64,000 nt of DNA, taken from Prevotella sp. (GTDB taxonomy: Bacteria > Bacteroidota > Bacteroidia > Bacteroidales > Bacteroidaceae). Under the pieces are notes generated by a model. It did no database searches, was not told the origin of the DNA, and was given only the letters and a program-made list of their open reading frames with translations. The stretch covers positions 62,001 through 126,000 of the forward strand of contig SUYH01000004.1 of assembly GCA_015060535.1 (NCBI GenBank). The letters are read 5' to 3'. This document shows, one piece after another, positions 35,701 to 42,985 of this stretch; the stretch's first letter is position 1; every line of letters begins with the position of its first letter. The position numbers were made by a program, and so were the translations under genes.

Positions 35701-36110
35701 ATATTCTTGATTGCCTTCCAACGATACAGGAAGCCCTCCACCACATAGAATAAGGCCCTCAAGCAGATGAAGGCATCATTCTTCTTTATCTCTTGTGTCC
35801 CTGTATGAGAAGCATAGTTGCCAAACTTCTTGACGGTATAGATATTCTTCTGAAACTCCCAGTCATAGTTGATGAAAGCATCCATCTCCGGATGCTTCAG
35901 CATATCGTTAAGTGAGTCCTTCTGCTCTACCTTTGCTGATGCCATAGCCAGATGGTTCTTCACCAGCCATTCCAATGCCTTGCGGGCATTGGTAGCAGAC
36001 TCCTCAGGATAAGAGTTCTGAAATATTTCTGCCTTATCGCAATATGCATGCAGTTTGCTGAAGCTAGGAATCTTTTCAGCCAATAGTTGGATAAAGTCGA
36101 AATTCTTCAT
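32769..36110 (-). CDS. hsdR: Type I restriction endonuclease, R subunit
   Basis: A 1113-residue protein. An N-terminal DUF4145-like helical domain (about 1-150) is followed by the PD-(D/E)xK nuclease with PLAVIEAKST near 250, then a superfamily 2 translocase with VLATGTGKTR near 370, IIDEAHRS near 464, LIGLTATP and the late motif QMIGRGTRLCPD. The C-terminal 300 residues are of the EcoEI_R_C type. It cuts DNA lacking the cognate methylation after ATP-driven translocation. It follows hsdS by 37 nt, last in the operon hsdM-DUF1016-hsdS-hsdR. Confidence 0.95.
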   Translation of the reverse strand: MKNFDFIQLLAEKIPSFSKLHAYCDKAEIFQNSYPEESATNARKALEWLVKNHLAMASAKVEQKDSLNDMLKHPEMDAFINYDWEFQKNIYTVKKFGNYASHTGTQEIKKNDAFICLRALFYVVEGFLYRWKAIKNIVAFDATLVPQMMPGMQVMSSPEPQVAQEVVDSVPKEIIDNPVKPVATPKESLASEAVTRRCLIDYMLNEAKWDILTVKGDIQGGKACIEVEVEGMPNPSGKGYCDYVLFSRGGKPLAVIEAKSTIQNAGKGRAQAILYADCLEKKYGIRPVIYYTNGYVTKVIDGLGYPDREVISFHSHDDLEYIMQKRGRADIKDLTIDETITDRPYQKTAIKSLVEWLNKKHRRGLLVLATGTGKTRVSISLCKLLSNNDWIKNVLFLADRTELVGQARGNFEKLLPSESMASLSDDDEPDLEARFIFSTYQTMINYINEYDVKFSVGHFDLIIIDEAHRSVFGKYGAIFQYFDSLLIGLTATPRDEIDKNTFRLLELENEPNFEYTFDEAVNDGYLVAYKAKRHHSKMINNGIKYDELTPEQREELEKVWDYEKMLKGIDPNAEYHRDIEGNEIFRYLINDDTIDNVLSELMENGLKIKSGEDIGKTIIFAYNHKHAERIVERFHALFPNRGADYCQLIDNQVKYHDKLIAKFKVAESMPQIAVSVDMLDTGIDVPEVLNLVFFKIVKSKIKFEQMIGRGTRLCPDIFGEGKDKECFYIFDWCGNFDYFSKKPDGIDASNSKSLTERLFSLRLDIAKELQSAEHQEKAFDKQMHDDLKVLLHQQVNGIVKERKDARSYWNIIEPFRDKEKWTYLSEVDVLRLKEIGKLIPQDDDDESAKKFDVIMLHLQLAHIDSTVRVGQFRQVVVNVAAHLEKKGSIPAVMKHIDTIRQVQQPQFWANESLDSLERVRTELRDLIKLLEGTRKKEKFIIDIEDPYVTEDGGEDAVIRTSYKQRVVDYLAQNTGNPTLQKIQQFEQLTAADFAELERVFFEELGSREEFDELVEGHPYKTNVAAFIRVVNGIDRKKALQIYQQFINDNDLTSEQERYLKNILDYVSVNGDIEVRNFMEYPLKALNWRGTFGDNFVSLKDFVKEIHQVISITA

Positions 36111-36147
36111 ATCACTTAATTTTTAGTCAAACCATCACTTAACGCTT

Positions 36148-37257
36148 TTAGTCAAACCAATACTGCATTCTTGATGCCAGCAATGTTTCCAGGTCTTTTA
36201 TCGTAGCACTGATTTGCGCCTTCTGCTGCTCAATCAACTCAATCCTCTTTGCGAAATCTTGCTGGAGGGAAAGAGGGGGAAGAGGGATTTGTAAATCAGC
36301 AATTATTGTTGAATTAAGATTCAGCATAGTGGCTCCCTTTGCTTTTGAAATAAGTTCTTTTATAAATGAACTTGAGCGAATAATATACATAACATATTGT
36401 GGAATCACTTTATGTTCAAATCTGACAAACAAGCTGCCTGTTCCACATAAATATCCATCTTCTACGTCAGAAACAACAGCGCATCTTCCAATATCTCCTC
36501 TTCTTGCAAATATCACATCATTTCTTCGAAGAATATAATTATTAAGTTCTTTAGCCTTTTCGCTCGAAATTGTAAAATTCACATCTGCAACTATACGATA
36601 ATCCTTTATATGAATAGGATTGACCAAAGGAATACCATTTGAAATATAATCATCTTTGTGTAACATAGACCCAAAGGGCCCAGTCTTAACTGTCGATATC
36701 TCCCCCAACTTCTTCACTTCCCATCCTTTTTCGTTTTCGATGGGGTCACCAAACATATCATAGAATATGCTTTGAGCAAGACTGTCGAGGTCACTCAACT
36801 GAGCCTTCTTCAGGCTTATCAGCTCATTAATCTTGTCAAGTTCTGCAACTATAGATTGCTGTTCGGAAAGAGGAGGAATAGGAATATCTATTTCTTTCAA
36901 TAGTTTATAATGACGTGAATAGCCAAGATTGGGGATTTTATACCAAAGAAGATAATAATACAATAATTTTGCATTCAAAAACTCCTTTGGAATAAGTATT
37001 TTTACTCCATCTGCACCAACGACAAAATCAAAATCTATATATTTGAGGACTCGTGTATGATCTCCGAAGACAACAATGGGATTATCTATATGATACAAAT
37101 AAGCATCATCATCAAAGTAACCAGATATCAATGTGTCCTCCTGAGAAACAATTGGATATTTTGTTCCCGTGTTATACTGAGATGTCTGGACTTGTTTTGC
37201 TTTTGGAGCTTTTACAAGACAATCCTCAAATTTCTTATATGTCCACCCTTCTCTCAT
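36148..37257 (-). CDS. hsdS: Type I restriction specificity subunit
   Basis: A 369-residue protein with two target-recognition domains (about 1-125 and 180-330), each followed by a conserved helix: IPIPPLSEQQSIVAELDKIN and IPLPPLSLQQDFAKRIELIE. This is the full two-domain layout, so a bipartite target site is expected. There is no second hsdS gene or recombinase nearby, so phase switching is not suggested. Its ATG overlaps the stop of the DUF1016 gene. The TRDs are A/T-rich compared with flanking hsdR and hsdM, as often for exchanged recognition domains. Confidence 0.93.
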   Translation of the reverse strand: MREGWTYKKFEDCLVKAPKAKQVQTSQYNTGTKYPIVSQEDTLISGYFDDDAYLYHIDNPIVVFGDHTRVLKYIDFDFVVGADGVKILIPKEFLNAKLLYYYLLWYKIPNLGYSRHYKLLKEIDIPIPPLSEQQSIVAELDKINELISLKKAQLSDLDSLAQSIFYDMFGDPIENEKGWEVKKLGEISTVKTGPFGSMLHKDDYISNGIPLVNPIHIKDYRIVADVNFTISSEKAKELNNYILRRNDVIFARRGDIGRCAVVSDVEDGYLCGTGSLFVRFEHKVIPQYVMYIIRSSSFIKELISKAKGATMLNLNSTIIADLQIPLPPLSLQQDFAKRIELIEQQKAQISATIKDLETLLASRMQYWFD

Positions 37258-38387
37258 TCTGTTTCTCCGTTGGTTTCTTTAAACTCTGCGATCCACTCTC
37301 TCACTTTTGCCTGTAACAAATCCTTGTCTGGCAAATAAAGCTGATATTGCGTAGCATAAATGTTTGAATCCTTGGGCAGGGTCAGTTCTACCAATGCTTC
37401 TTTCTTGCTCTCGCAAAGCAGTATGCCGATAGTCGGTTTCTCAAAGTCCTGCTTCACAAAACGGTCATAGTAGTTGACATACATCTGCATCTGACCCAGA
37501 TCTTGATGAGTCAGCTTGTCTGCCTTTAAATCTATCAGCACATAGCATTGCAACAGACGATTATAGAACACCAAATCTACATAATAATGCTCCTCATCAA
37601 ATGTAAACCTCTTCTGGCGTGCCTCGAAAAGGAATCCCTTTCCCAATTCAAGAAGGAACTGCTGCATCTTGCTGATAATGGCATTCTCTAACTTACTCTC
37701 AGAATATGCAGAGTCGGGCTTTAATCCTAAGAACTCTAATGTCAGTGGGTCTTTTATGATGTCCTGAGGCTTCTCTATTGTTTGCCCCTCTTTTGCCAAT
37801 CTCATCACCTCATCCTTGTTGCGACTCAGAGCCAAACGTTCATAAAGGCTACTGCCTACCTGGCGACTGAGCTGACGCACACTCCATTGCTGCTGAGTAC
37901 ACTCTATCTCATAGAAACTACGAGCATCAGGATTGGCTATGCGCATGAGAATAAGATAGTGGCTCCATGAAAGGGAGAATTCGGGGCAATGGCTGTTGAC
38001 GACATTCAAATCCGTCAACACTGCTGACGAATTTGACAAACACTGATTATCATTTTCAATTTGACAAACACCGTCTGTCAAATTACCATAGACCAAATAA
38101 AATTGTCGTATTTGTCGTAGATTGGAATAAGACCAACCATCACCAAAGCGCTCAGTCAATCGGGATGATAATACTTTCAGGACCTGTTTTCCATACTCGG
38201 CACGTGCCTTACCCTGCTGTTCGTCTTCAACAATATATTGACCAATGTGGAATTTGGTATAAACCTCTGCCACATTGATTGTCGTAGCAACATGTTTGCG
38301 AGCCTGATTTATGAGTGCAGATACTTTCTCAAAGAGGGCATCTATACGAGCTGTTTCTTGTATTTCGTTCTTCTGTGCCATCATCAT
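37254..38387 (-). CDS. DUF1016 (YhcG-like) PD-(D/E)xK nuclease family protein
   Basis: A 377-residue protein starting with three Met. The N-terminal DUF1016_N part has GWSYSNLRQIRQFY and SWSHYLILMRI. The C-terminal PDDEXK part has EEHYYVDLVFYNR, then LIDLKADKLTHQDLGQM and IGILLCESKK, the nuclease core with D and E/K residues. YhcG-like genes are commonly found inside type I operons. It overlaps hsdM and hsdS by ATGA on each side, so all three are made together. The role in restriction is not established. Confidence 0.9.
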   Translation of the reverse strand: MMMAQKNEIQETARIDALFEKVSALINQARKHVATTINVAEVYTKFHIGQYIVEDEQQGKARAEYGKQVLKVLSSRLTERFGDGWSYSNLRQIRQFYLVYGNLTDGVCQIENDNQCLSNSSAVLTDLNVVNSHCPEFSLSWSHYLILMRIANPDARSFYEIECTQQQWSVRQLSRQVGSSLYERLALSRNKDEVMRLAKEGQTIEKPQDIIKDPLTLEFLGLKPDSAYSESKLENAIISKMQQFLLELGKGFLFEARQKRFTFDEEHYYVDLVFYNRLLQCYVLIDLKADKLTHQDLGQMQMYVNYYDRFVKQDFEKPTIGILLCESKKEALVELTLPKDSNIYATQYQLYLPDKDLLQAKVREWIAEFKETNGETE

Positions 38388-39901
38388 TTCTCCTCCAACA
38401 TCTTATACAGTTCGCTATATCCCTTCAAGTATTCTCCTTCTGTCTTTTCAAGACGAGTAAGGATGTCTGCAACGGGTTCGTACTCTACCTTCTCCCTCTC
38501 TATCTCCTTGTACTTGTTGATAGACAGGTCGTAGTTGTTCTGGCGAATCTCTTCCACAGGAACAAAGAAGCTCTGCTCCTTGCGACTGCGAGACTCTTCT
38601 CCCTTCAGATTGTGGTAGCGAGATACCACATCAGGAATATCATTCTCGCTGATAGGACTGCGCTTATCGTCAAGACTGAAGCCATCAGCCTTCATGTCAT
38701 AGAACCACACCTTGTCAGTGCCACCACTATTCGTCTTTGTGAAGACAAGAACGGCAGTACTTACTCCAGCATAAGGCTTGAAGACGCCACTGGGCATAGA
38801 GATGACAGCCTTCAGCTGCTGGTTGTCTACTATCTCTTGACGGATGGCGATATGGGCCTTGCTGGTGCCAAACAACACTCCATCAGGAACGATGCTGGCA
38901 CAACGGCCACCAACCTCTAAAGAGCGCACAAACTGAGCAAGGAACAAGAGCTCTGTCTTGCTCGTATTGGCATAGGCAAGAATCTTCTTGTTGACGTTGC
39001 CTTTGTCCAGGCTGCCAGCGAAAGGAGGATTTGCCATGATGAGCGTATAGCAACTCTGATCGTCATTCTGTTCTGACAAAGAGTCGCGCCAAGCAAGTTC
39101 TGGGGCAGTAATGTCATGAAGCAGCAGGTTCATAGCACCTATTCGGAGCATCGTCTGGTCTGTATCGTAACCATTAATCATCGATGTCTTCATGTGATGT
39201 ACTTCTTCTGCTGCATACATGGCTGACCCATAATTTTCCTTGATATACTTGACTGCTTCCACAAGAAATCCGGCACTGCCCATTGCAGGGTCGCAGATAT
39301 AGTCTCTTGGTGTTGGCTTCATCATCTCGACAATCATGCGGATGATGTGGCGAGGAGTACGAAACTGACCATTAGTGCCTGATGCAGCCATCTTGCCAAG
39401 GATGTATTCATATACATCACCCATAGCATCACGATTGTTCATGTCGAGGGCATCCACACCATCAACGACCTTTGTAAGGGTGCGAGCATTGGGGATCAGG
39501 AATATGGCAGACTTCATATAGCGACTATAGGCACTTTCCTCACCCGTTCCGATATGCTTGATGAACTCAAACACACTTTGGCGAACAATCTTGAACATGT
39601 TGTCAGAACCGAAGTTCTTAAACACATGCCAGCGAAGATTCTCATAAGGAACACCCTTCTTCTCTTCATCCGAAACTGCCTCAGGATTCACCCATAGCTG
39701 TCCGTCGAGGAATGTGGGATTCAGCACTTCAGCACCCCAGTCGCGAGCATTCTCCTCTTCTTGCAGCTGCTTGTCGTCCAGCAACTTCATGAAGAAGATA
39801 TAGGTCATCTGCTCCAACACTGTTATGGGATTAGTAATACCTGCCACAAAGAAGGTATCCCAAATCTGGTCAATCTTATTCTTTATCTCGCCTGTAATCA
39901 T
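38384..39901 (-). CDS. hsdM: Type I restriction DNA methyltransferase, M subunit
   Basis: A 505-residue N6-adenine methyltransferase. The helical HsdM N-domain starts MITGEIKNKIDQIWDTFF. The SAM motif YICDPAMGSAGFL lies near 200 and the catalytic MANPPFAG near 290; FVRSLEVGGRCASIVPDGVL follows. It modifies adenine in the host recognition site with HsdS. It is the first large gene of the operon, 56 nt after a small conserved-looking gene. Confidence 0.95.
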   Translation of the reverse strand: MITGEIKNKIDQIWDTFFVAGITNPITVLEQMTYIFFMKLLDDKQLQEEENARDWGAEVLNPTFLDGQLWVNPEAVSDEEKKGVPYENLRWHVFKNFGSDNMFKIVRQSVFEFIKHIGTGEESAYSRYMKSAIFLIPNARTLTKVVDGVDALDMNNRDAMGDVYEYILGKMAASGTNGQFRTPRHIIRMIVEMMKPTPRDYICDPAMGSAGFLVEAVKYIKENYGSAMYAAEEVHHMKTSMINGYDTDQTMLRIGAMNLLLHDITAPELAWRDSLSEQNDDQSCYTLIMANPPFAGSLDKGNVNKKILAYANTSKTELLFLAQFVRSLEVGGRCASIVPDGVLFGTSKAHIAIRQEIVDNQQLKAVISMPSGVFKPYAGVSTAVLVFTKTNSGGTDKVWFYDMKADGFSLDDKRSPISENDIPDVVSRYHNLKGEESRSRKEQSFFVPVEEIRQNNYDLSINKYKEIEREKVEYEPVADILTRLEKTEGEYLKGYSELYKMLEEK

Positions 39902-39957
39902 ATTTTTCTTCTAGTCAGTAATTCAATATTTCTGCAAATGTATAAAGAATTCCCTTA

Positions 39958-40212
39958 TTACGCAAATATCACACGAGTTTTATCACCATTCAGCGTTATT
40001 TTACGCTTGAACGATATTGTCACACCATCATAGACGGCAGAAACATCCACGCCTGTAGCAATGAGCGTATCAATGAGAACAGAATCGTGAAGTCCACGAA
40101 TGGAAGTCCAGCCAGTGTTACCAACCTGCTGATTGAATTCCTCAACGAGTGCTTCAACACTTCTGTTTGCCATCTTCTTCTGGAGATCATCGAAATACTC
40201 TTTTGTAACCAT
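39958..40212 (-). CDS. Small hypothetical protein upstream of hsdM
   Basis: An 84-residue protein: a helical start (EYFDDLQKKMANRSVEALVEEF) and a beta-rich end (VSAVYDGVTISFKRKITL). No domain is recognised. It lies 56 nt before hsdM and 28 nt after a -7 box, so it is probably the first gene of the restriction operon. A regulatory or anti-restriction-type role would be a guess. Confidence 0.6.
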   Translation of the reverse strand: MVTKEYFDDLQKKMANRSVEALVEEFNQQVGNTGWTSIRGLHDSVLIDTLIATGVDVSAVYDGVTISFKRKITLNGDKTRVIFA

Positions 40213-40240
40213 ATTGCGACGATTATTTATGTTTCTGAGT

Positions 40241-40249
40241 GCAAAGTTA
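40241..40249 (-). promoter_or_regulatory. -7 box of the restriction operon
   Basis: Minus-strand TAACTTTGC, 28 nt before the small gene ahead of hsdM. No TTTG at the usual spacing; the -33 region falls in the decayed DUF1016 fragment. Confidence 0.5.
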
Positions 40250-40257
40250 GTGTCTTA

Positions 40258-40436
40258 CTATGCAGGTTTTCTGCATTGTTCACAAATTGTTTTCTTCAGA
40301 CTCTGCAATTGATTCTTGAATCGACTCATTATTACCAAATTATTAGTCCAACTAATTTGTCTCAACAGTGCTGAGAGTTTTTCATCTGCACCATTATATG
40401 TCTCATAGAACTGCTTCATTCGCCAAAGATCCTTCC
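40258..40436 (-). pseudogene. N-terminal fragment of a second DUF1016/YhcG gene
   Basis: The minus strand encodes KDLWRMKQFYETYNGADEKL, SALLRQISWTNNLVIMSR and then about 20 basic residues to a stop at 40258. This matches the DUF1016_N core of YhcG proteins, in a version different from the intact copy at 37254-38387. No start codon or nuclease part remains. The frame upstream is open into the 33-bp repeat behind the WYL gene. Confidence 0.6.
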
Positions 40437-40459
40437 TTTTTACTGCTTTCCATAAACAC

Positions 40460-40525
40460 CTTTTGCAATAGTTGATGTCATTTTTCCAGCGACTTTTGCA
40501 ATAGTTGATGTCATTTTTCTAGCGA
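40460..40525. repeat. Tandem 33-bp duplication at the end of the WYL gene
   Basis: Two copies of a 33-nt unit (40460-40492 and 40493-40525) differ at one base; the second overlaps the stop codon of the WYL gene. On the minus strand each copy contains ATGACATCAACTATTGCAAA, which opens a 23-codon frame with the repeated peptide MTSTIAK. Confidence 0.75.
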
Positions 40526-41550
40526 CTTTTAACTATTTTGATGTTTTTTTCTGTGTATTTCTTGTTCATTGCTTGAATTTTCTCTGCTATCCTATCCCGA
40601 AAGCTGGCTGGAGCTATGATTTCCAAGTCATCACCAAAGGACAGAATCAGGGACTCTAGCTCTTTATTCACCTTGACATTGATGGAAATAATGGCATAGT
40701 CCTCAGCCTCTTCAATGATGCGCTGAGAGAGGTGGAGGGGCTTGGTGCGAATATAGTTAAAACGCTTACCTGTTACCTTAATAATAATGTCTTCAGAGGG
40801 AGTGTCTTCAGGAACAGTCACCCCTATAACATCATCAAAATATTCGCTGAAATCAATTTCAGGTTCTTTGTATTTCAAGGCAACCTCTTTGAAATCATCA
40901 ATCCTATCGAGCGCATAATGGGCCAACGTTGAATAACCTTCTGCCTGTGCTATGAGGTACCAACGGTCATTGAATTGCTTCAGATGATAAGGGTATATGT
41001 TGACACTAAACGTTTTCTTGCCATAGGGGGTGTAGGTAAGCTTCAAAGAGCGTTTGGTAAGAATGGCTTGCAACAACTTCCCGAAATGGGTGATGCCCTT
41101 TAGATCTGGATTCGTCTGGAAAGAGACTACAGGTGAAGTGTTTTCGTTAAACTGCTCGCCTTCAATCTGCATAAGGAATGTGCGTACCCAGTCATATTGG
41201 GGCTCGCCCTCGAATTGCTTCAGCACATAGATAGCATCCTCTATCTTGTTTCGCTCCCTATCATTCATTCGATAGAGGGGTAACGTATAGCTTGTATCTT
41301 TATATCTATATAGCTTCTGCCTGCCTTTACGAAAATCATCTCTTAACTCTATATTATAAGGAGAGAGCTGAAGGTTGGCAATGTCATTCTGTATGGTTCT
41401 CTTTGACACACATGCTGTGCTATCGAATTCACTTGCCATTGCCTTGTTGCATTCTTCTACAAGGTCATCAATGGTATATTCCCTATATCTGTTTCTGAAA
41501 CATTCGTTCAAAACCCGATATCTCAATAGTACTTGTCTGTCAACTGGCAT
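40519..41550 (-). CDS. WYL-domain transcriptional regulator
   Basis: A 343-residue protein. The N-terminal winged-helix part (about 1-90) has VSKRTIQNDIANLQLSPYNI. The WYL domain (about 140-260) contains the eponymous RWYLIAQAEGY and LAHYALDRID, and a C-terminal dimer region follows. WYL proteins often control phage-defence operons (BrxR/CapW type) by sensing nucleotides or nucleic acid. It lies just upstream of the restriction operon in the same direction, so it is the likely regulator of it or of the divergent toxin-antitoxin genes. Confidence 0.88.
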   Translation of the reverse strand: MPVDRQVLLRYRVLNECFRNRYREYTIDDLVEECNKAMASEFDSTACVSKRTIQNDIANLQLSPYNIELRDDFRKGRQKLYRYKDTSYTLPLYRMNDRERNKIEDAIYVLKQFEGEPQYDWVRTFLMQIEGEQFNENTSPVVSFQTNPDLKGITHFGKLLQAILTKRSLKLTYTPYGKKTFSVNIYPYHLKQFNDRWYLIAQAEGYSTLAHYALDRIDDFKEVALKYKEPEIDFSEYFDDVIGVTVPEDTPSEDIIIKVTGKRFNYIRTKPLHLSQRIIEEAEDYAIISINVKVNKELESLILSFGDDLEIIAPASFRDRIAEKIQAMNKKYTEKNIKIVKSR

Positions 41551-41575
41551 ATGACTTGTTTTACGTTAGATGCCT

Positions 41576-41608
41576 ACAAAGATACGAACAAGTAAGCAAA
41601 AAGCCAAA
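41576..41608 (-). promoter_or_regulatory. Canonical promoter of the WYL gene
   Basis: Minus-strand TTTG (41605-41608), a 20-nt spacer and TATCTTTGT (41576-41584), 26 nt before the ATG. Confidence 0.65.
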
Positions 41609-41652
41609 TGTTTTTCAATCAATTTGCAACACACGAGTCACATTTTAAATAG

Positions 41653-41740
41653 CAATTGCGCAATTGGCGATTGCGTAATTGGATATTCATCCATGTTTTT
41701 AGATATTTATTCAATTGCGAAATCGACAATTTCGTAATTG
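41653..41740 (+). repeat. Pair of related hairpins with a compensatory base change
   Basis: Hairpin 1 (41653-41681) and hairpin 2 (41712-41740) have the same plan: 12-bp arms and a 5-nt loop. Arms are CAATTGCGCAAT/ATTGCGTAATTG and CAATTGCGAAAT/ATTTCGTAATTG. The single arm difference (C to A) is matched by G to T in the partner arm. The one mismatch in each is a G-U wobble if the plus strand is transcribed. Confidence 0.65.
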
Positions 41741-41764
41741 GTTTATCGAGTTTGTGACTTTGGA

Positions 41765-41789
41765 TCACACCGTGCCTGGCACCGTGTGA
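41765..41789. repeat. 25-bp imperfect palindrome
   Basis: TCACACCGTGCC and GGCACCGTGTGA surround a central T; all positions pair except one C/C. It is followed by ACAAAAAGG rather than a T run, so it is not a typical terminator. It may bind a dimeric regulator between the divergent WYL and toxin-antitoxin genes. Confidence 0.55.
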
Positions 41790-41947
41790 CAAAAAGGAAA
41801 TAAAATTTGAGGATTTCTATAAGCCTTTTGATTTGAAAGAAGTATTAGCAGAGGAGTAGAACACTTTTTCATCTCCTTCTGAGAGCAGCCGAAGGTTATG
41901 GTGGAAACACCAAACTCTCTTTTTGTTTGGTTAAAATCCCCAAATCT

Positions 41948-41980
41948 TTTGGAAATTTGAGATAAAAGATTTATCTTTGC
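41948..41980 (+). promoter_or_regulatory. Canonical promoter of the YefM/YoeB pair
   Basis: TTTG (41948-41951), a 20-nt spacer and TATCTTTGC (41972-41980), 15 nt before the antitoxin ATG. The leader is very short. Confidence 0.75.
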
Positions 41981-41995
41981 AGAAAAGTTTAGGAT

Positions 41996-42262
41996 ATGAC
42001 GATAATAACAGGAAGAGAGTTCAGGTCAAACCAAAGCAAGTATATTGGTATGGCACATAAGGGTGAGAGAGTGGTTATCTCGTCCAAGTCAGGATATGCA
42101 GAGCTTACTCCAGTATCTAAAGAAGATAAGGAAGTCATGGAGCAGATAAATGGGAAATCCTTTCTTGCAATTGGTCGGAAGATAGATAAAAAGGTTAAGG
42201 AGGGCAAAATGTTAAAGTTCGATTCTATTGATGAACTCAGGAATCATTTGGCATCTTTATGA
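41996..42262 (+). CDS. YefM/Phd-type antitoxin
   Basis: An 88-residue protein. The start MTIITGREFRSNQSKYIGMA and the strand GERVVISSKSGYAELTPVS are the Phd/YefM DNA-binding fold; the C-terminal helix (FDSIDELRNHLASL) would wrap the toxin. It should repress its own promoter. Its stop overlaps the toxin start by ATGA. Confidence 0.88.
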   Translation: MTIITGREFRSNQSKYIGMAHKGERVVISSKSGYAELTPVSKEDKEVMEQINGKSFLAIGRKIDKKVKEGKMLKFDSIDELRNHLASL

Positions 42263-42534
42263 TTTATTCTATCTCATACTCAAAGAGCATAGACAAAGTT
42301 CTCAAGAAATGGAAGAAATCCAATCCTATACTTTTTAAAAAATACAGTAAGATTCTTGAAGAACTAATGTGGCATCCAAGAGAAGGATTAGGCCATCCAG
42401 AAGCTCTGGTCAAGGGAAATAATGTCAAGTGGTCAAGACATATCACTGCGCATGATAGAATTATCTATAACATATATGATGAAATTGTTGTAGTGGAGGT
42501 GATTCAGTTAGAGGAACACTATAATGACAAATAG
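42259..42534 (+). CDS. Txe/YoeB-type mRNA interferase toxin
   Basis: A 91-residue RelE-superfamily protein. It begins YSISYSKSIDKVLKKWKKSN and shows the YoeB core LGHPEALVKGNNVKWSRHIT, AHDRIIYNI and the C-terminal EEHYND with the catalytic-type His-Tyr. YoeB cleaves mRNA at the ribosomal A site. The key Glu, Arg and His-Tyr residues appear present, so it is likely active. A terminator follows directly. Confidence 0.9.
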   Translation: MIYSISYSKSIDKVLKKWKKSNPILFKKYSKILEELMWHPREGLGHPEALVKGNNVKWSRHITAHDRIIYNIYDEIVVVEVIQLEEHYNDK

Positions 42535-42535
42535 A

Positions 42536-42560
42536 AGCAGGACTGGGTTCCTGCTTTTTC
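42536..42560 (+). terminator. Terminator of the toxin-antitoxin operon
   Basis: AGCAGGA and TCCTGCT form a perfect 7-bp stem with a 6-nt loop, followed by five T. It starts right after the toxin stop. Confidence 0.8.
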
Positions 42561-42654
42561 TATGCCTTATTATATTATACTCCTCAGGGCAGCCGAAGGT
42601 TCTCTCTCAATAAGGATAGGTTATTGATGAATAAGGAGGGGTTATTAAAATAAG

Positions 42655-42682
42655 AAAGGAGCTCAAAACCTCCTTTTCTTTT
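42655..42682. terminator. Second hairpin with T-rich flank
   Basis: AAAGGAG and CTCCTTT pair around an 8-nt loop and are followed by TCTTTTAT on the plus strand. It may be a back-up terminator. Two near-repeats ATAAGGA(T/G)(A/G)GGTTATT lie just upstream (about 42610-42646). Confidence 0.45.
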
Positions 42683-42780
42683 ATCCTTAAATCAATCCTT
42701 TAAGAATCACGAGGGACAGGTCAACCCTCTGTGTCTATAGAATAATCAGATTATCCAAATTATTCTTGGGATTTTTAAAT

Positions 42781-42985
42781 GGACGATTGGACGTGGACGA
42801 TTGGACGTTAAGCCAATATTTTTTTTCTCGGTTGAGAAAATGAGAAAGAACGAGAATGTAAAAAATTAATTGTTAATATATTTAATACTTATATATATAT
42901 AATATATTATATATATATAAGTATTGCTTTCTTCTTGAACTTTTCGAAAACGCCTTAACGTCCAAACGTCCACGTCCAAAAGTCC
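42781..42985. repeat. 34-bp inverted repeats enclosing a perfect 42-bp AT palindrome
   Basis: The left arm 42781-42814 is built of GGACG(A/T)TTGGACG units (GTGGACGATTGGACGTTAAG). The right arm 42951-42985 is its inverted copy with about four mismatches. Between them 42884-42925 is a perfect 42-bp palindrome of alternating A/T with ends AATACTT/AAGTATT. Left of that palindrome is a G/A-rich run (TTGAGAAAATGAGAAAGAACG). It lies in the non-coding DNA upstream of the HU-like gene. No gene is seen from 42535 to 43324. Confidence 0.8.

Noticed and set aside
36148..37257. Phase-variable hsdS shuffling locus
   Set aside because: Only one hsdS gene, no partial hsdS copies and no site-specific recombinase nearby.
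41879..42604. Short repeat GCAGCCGAAGGTT at about 41885 and 42590 flanking the toxin-antitoxin genes
   Set aside because: Only 13 nt are shared and no insertion-type signs accompany them; too short to claim an attachment site or target duplication.
42781..42985. CRISPR array reading of the GGACG-type repeats
   Set aside because: The repeats are short, contiguous and inverted rather than evenly spaced direct repeats with unique spacers; no cas genes are present.
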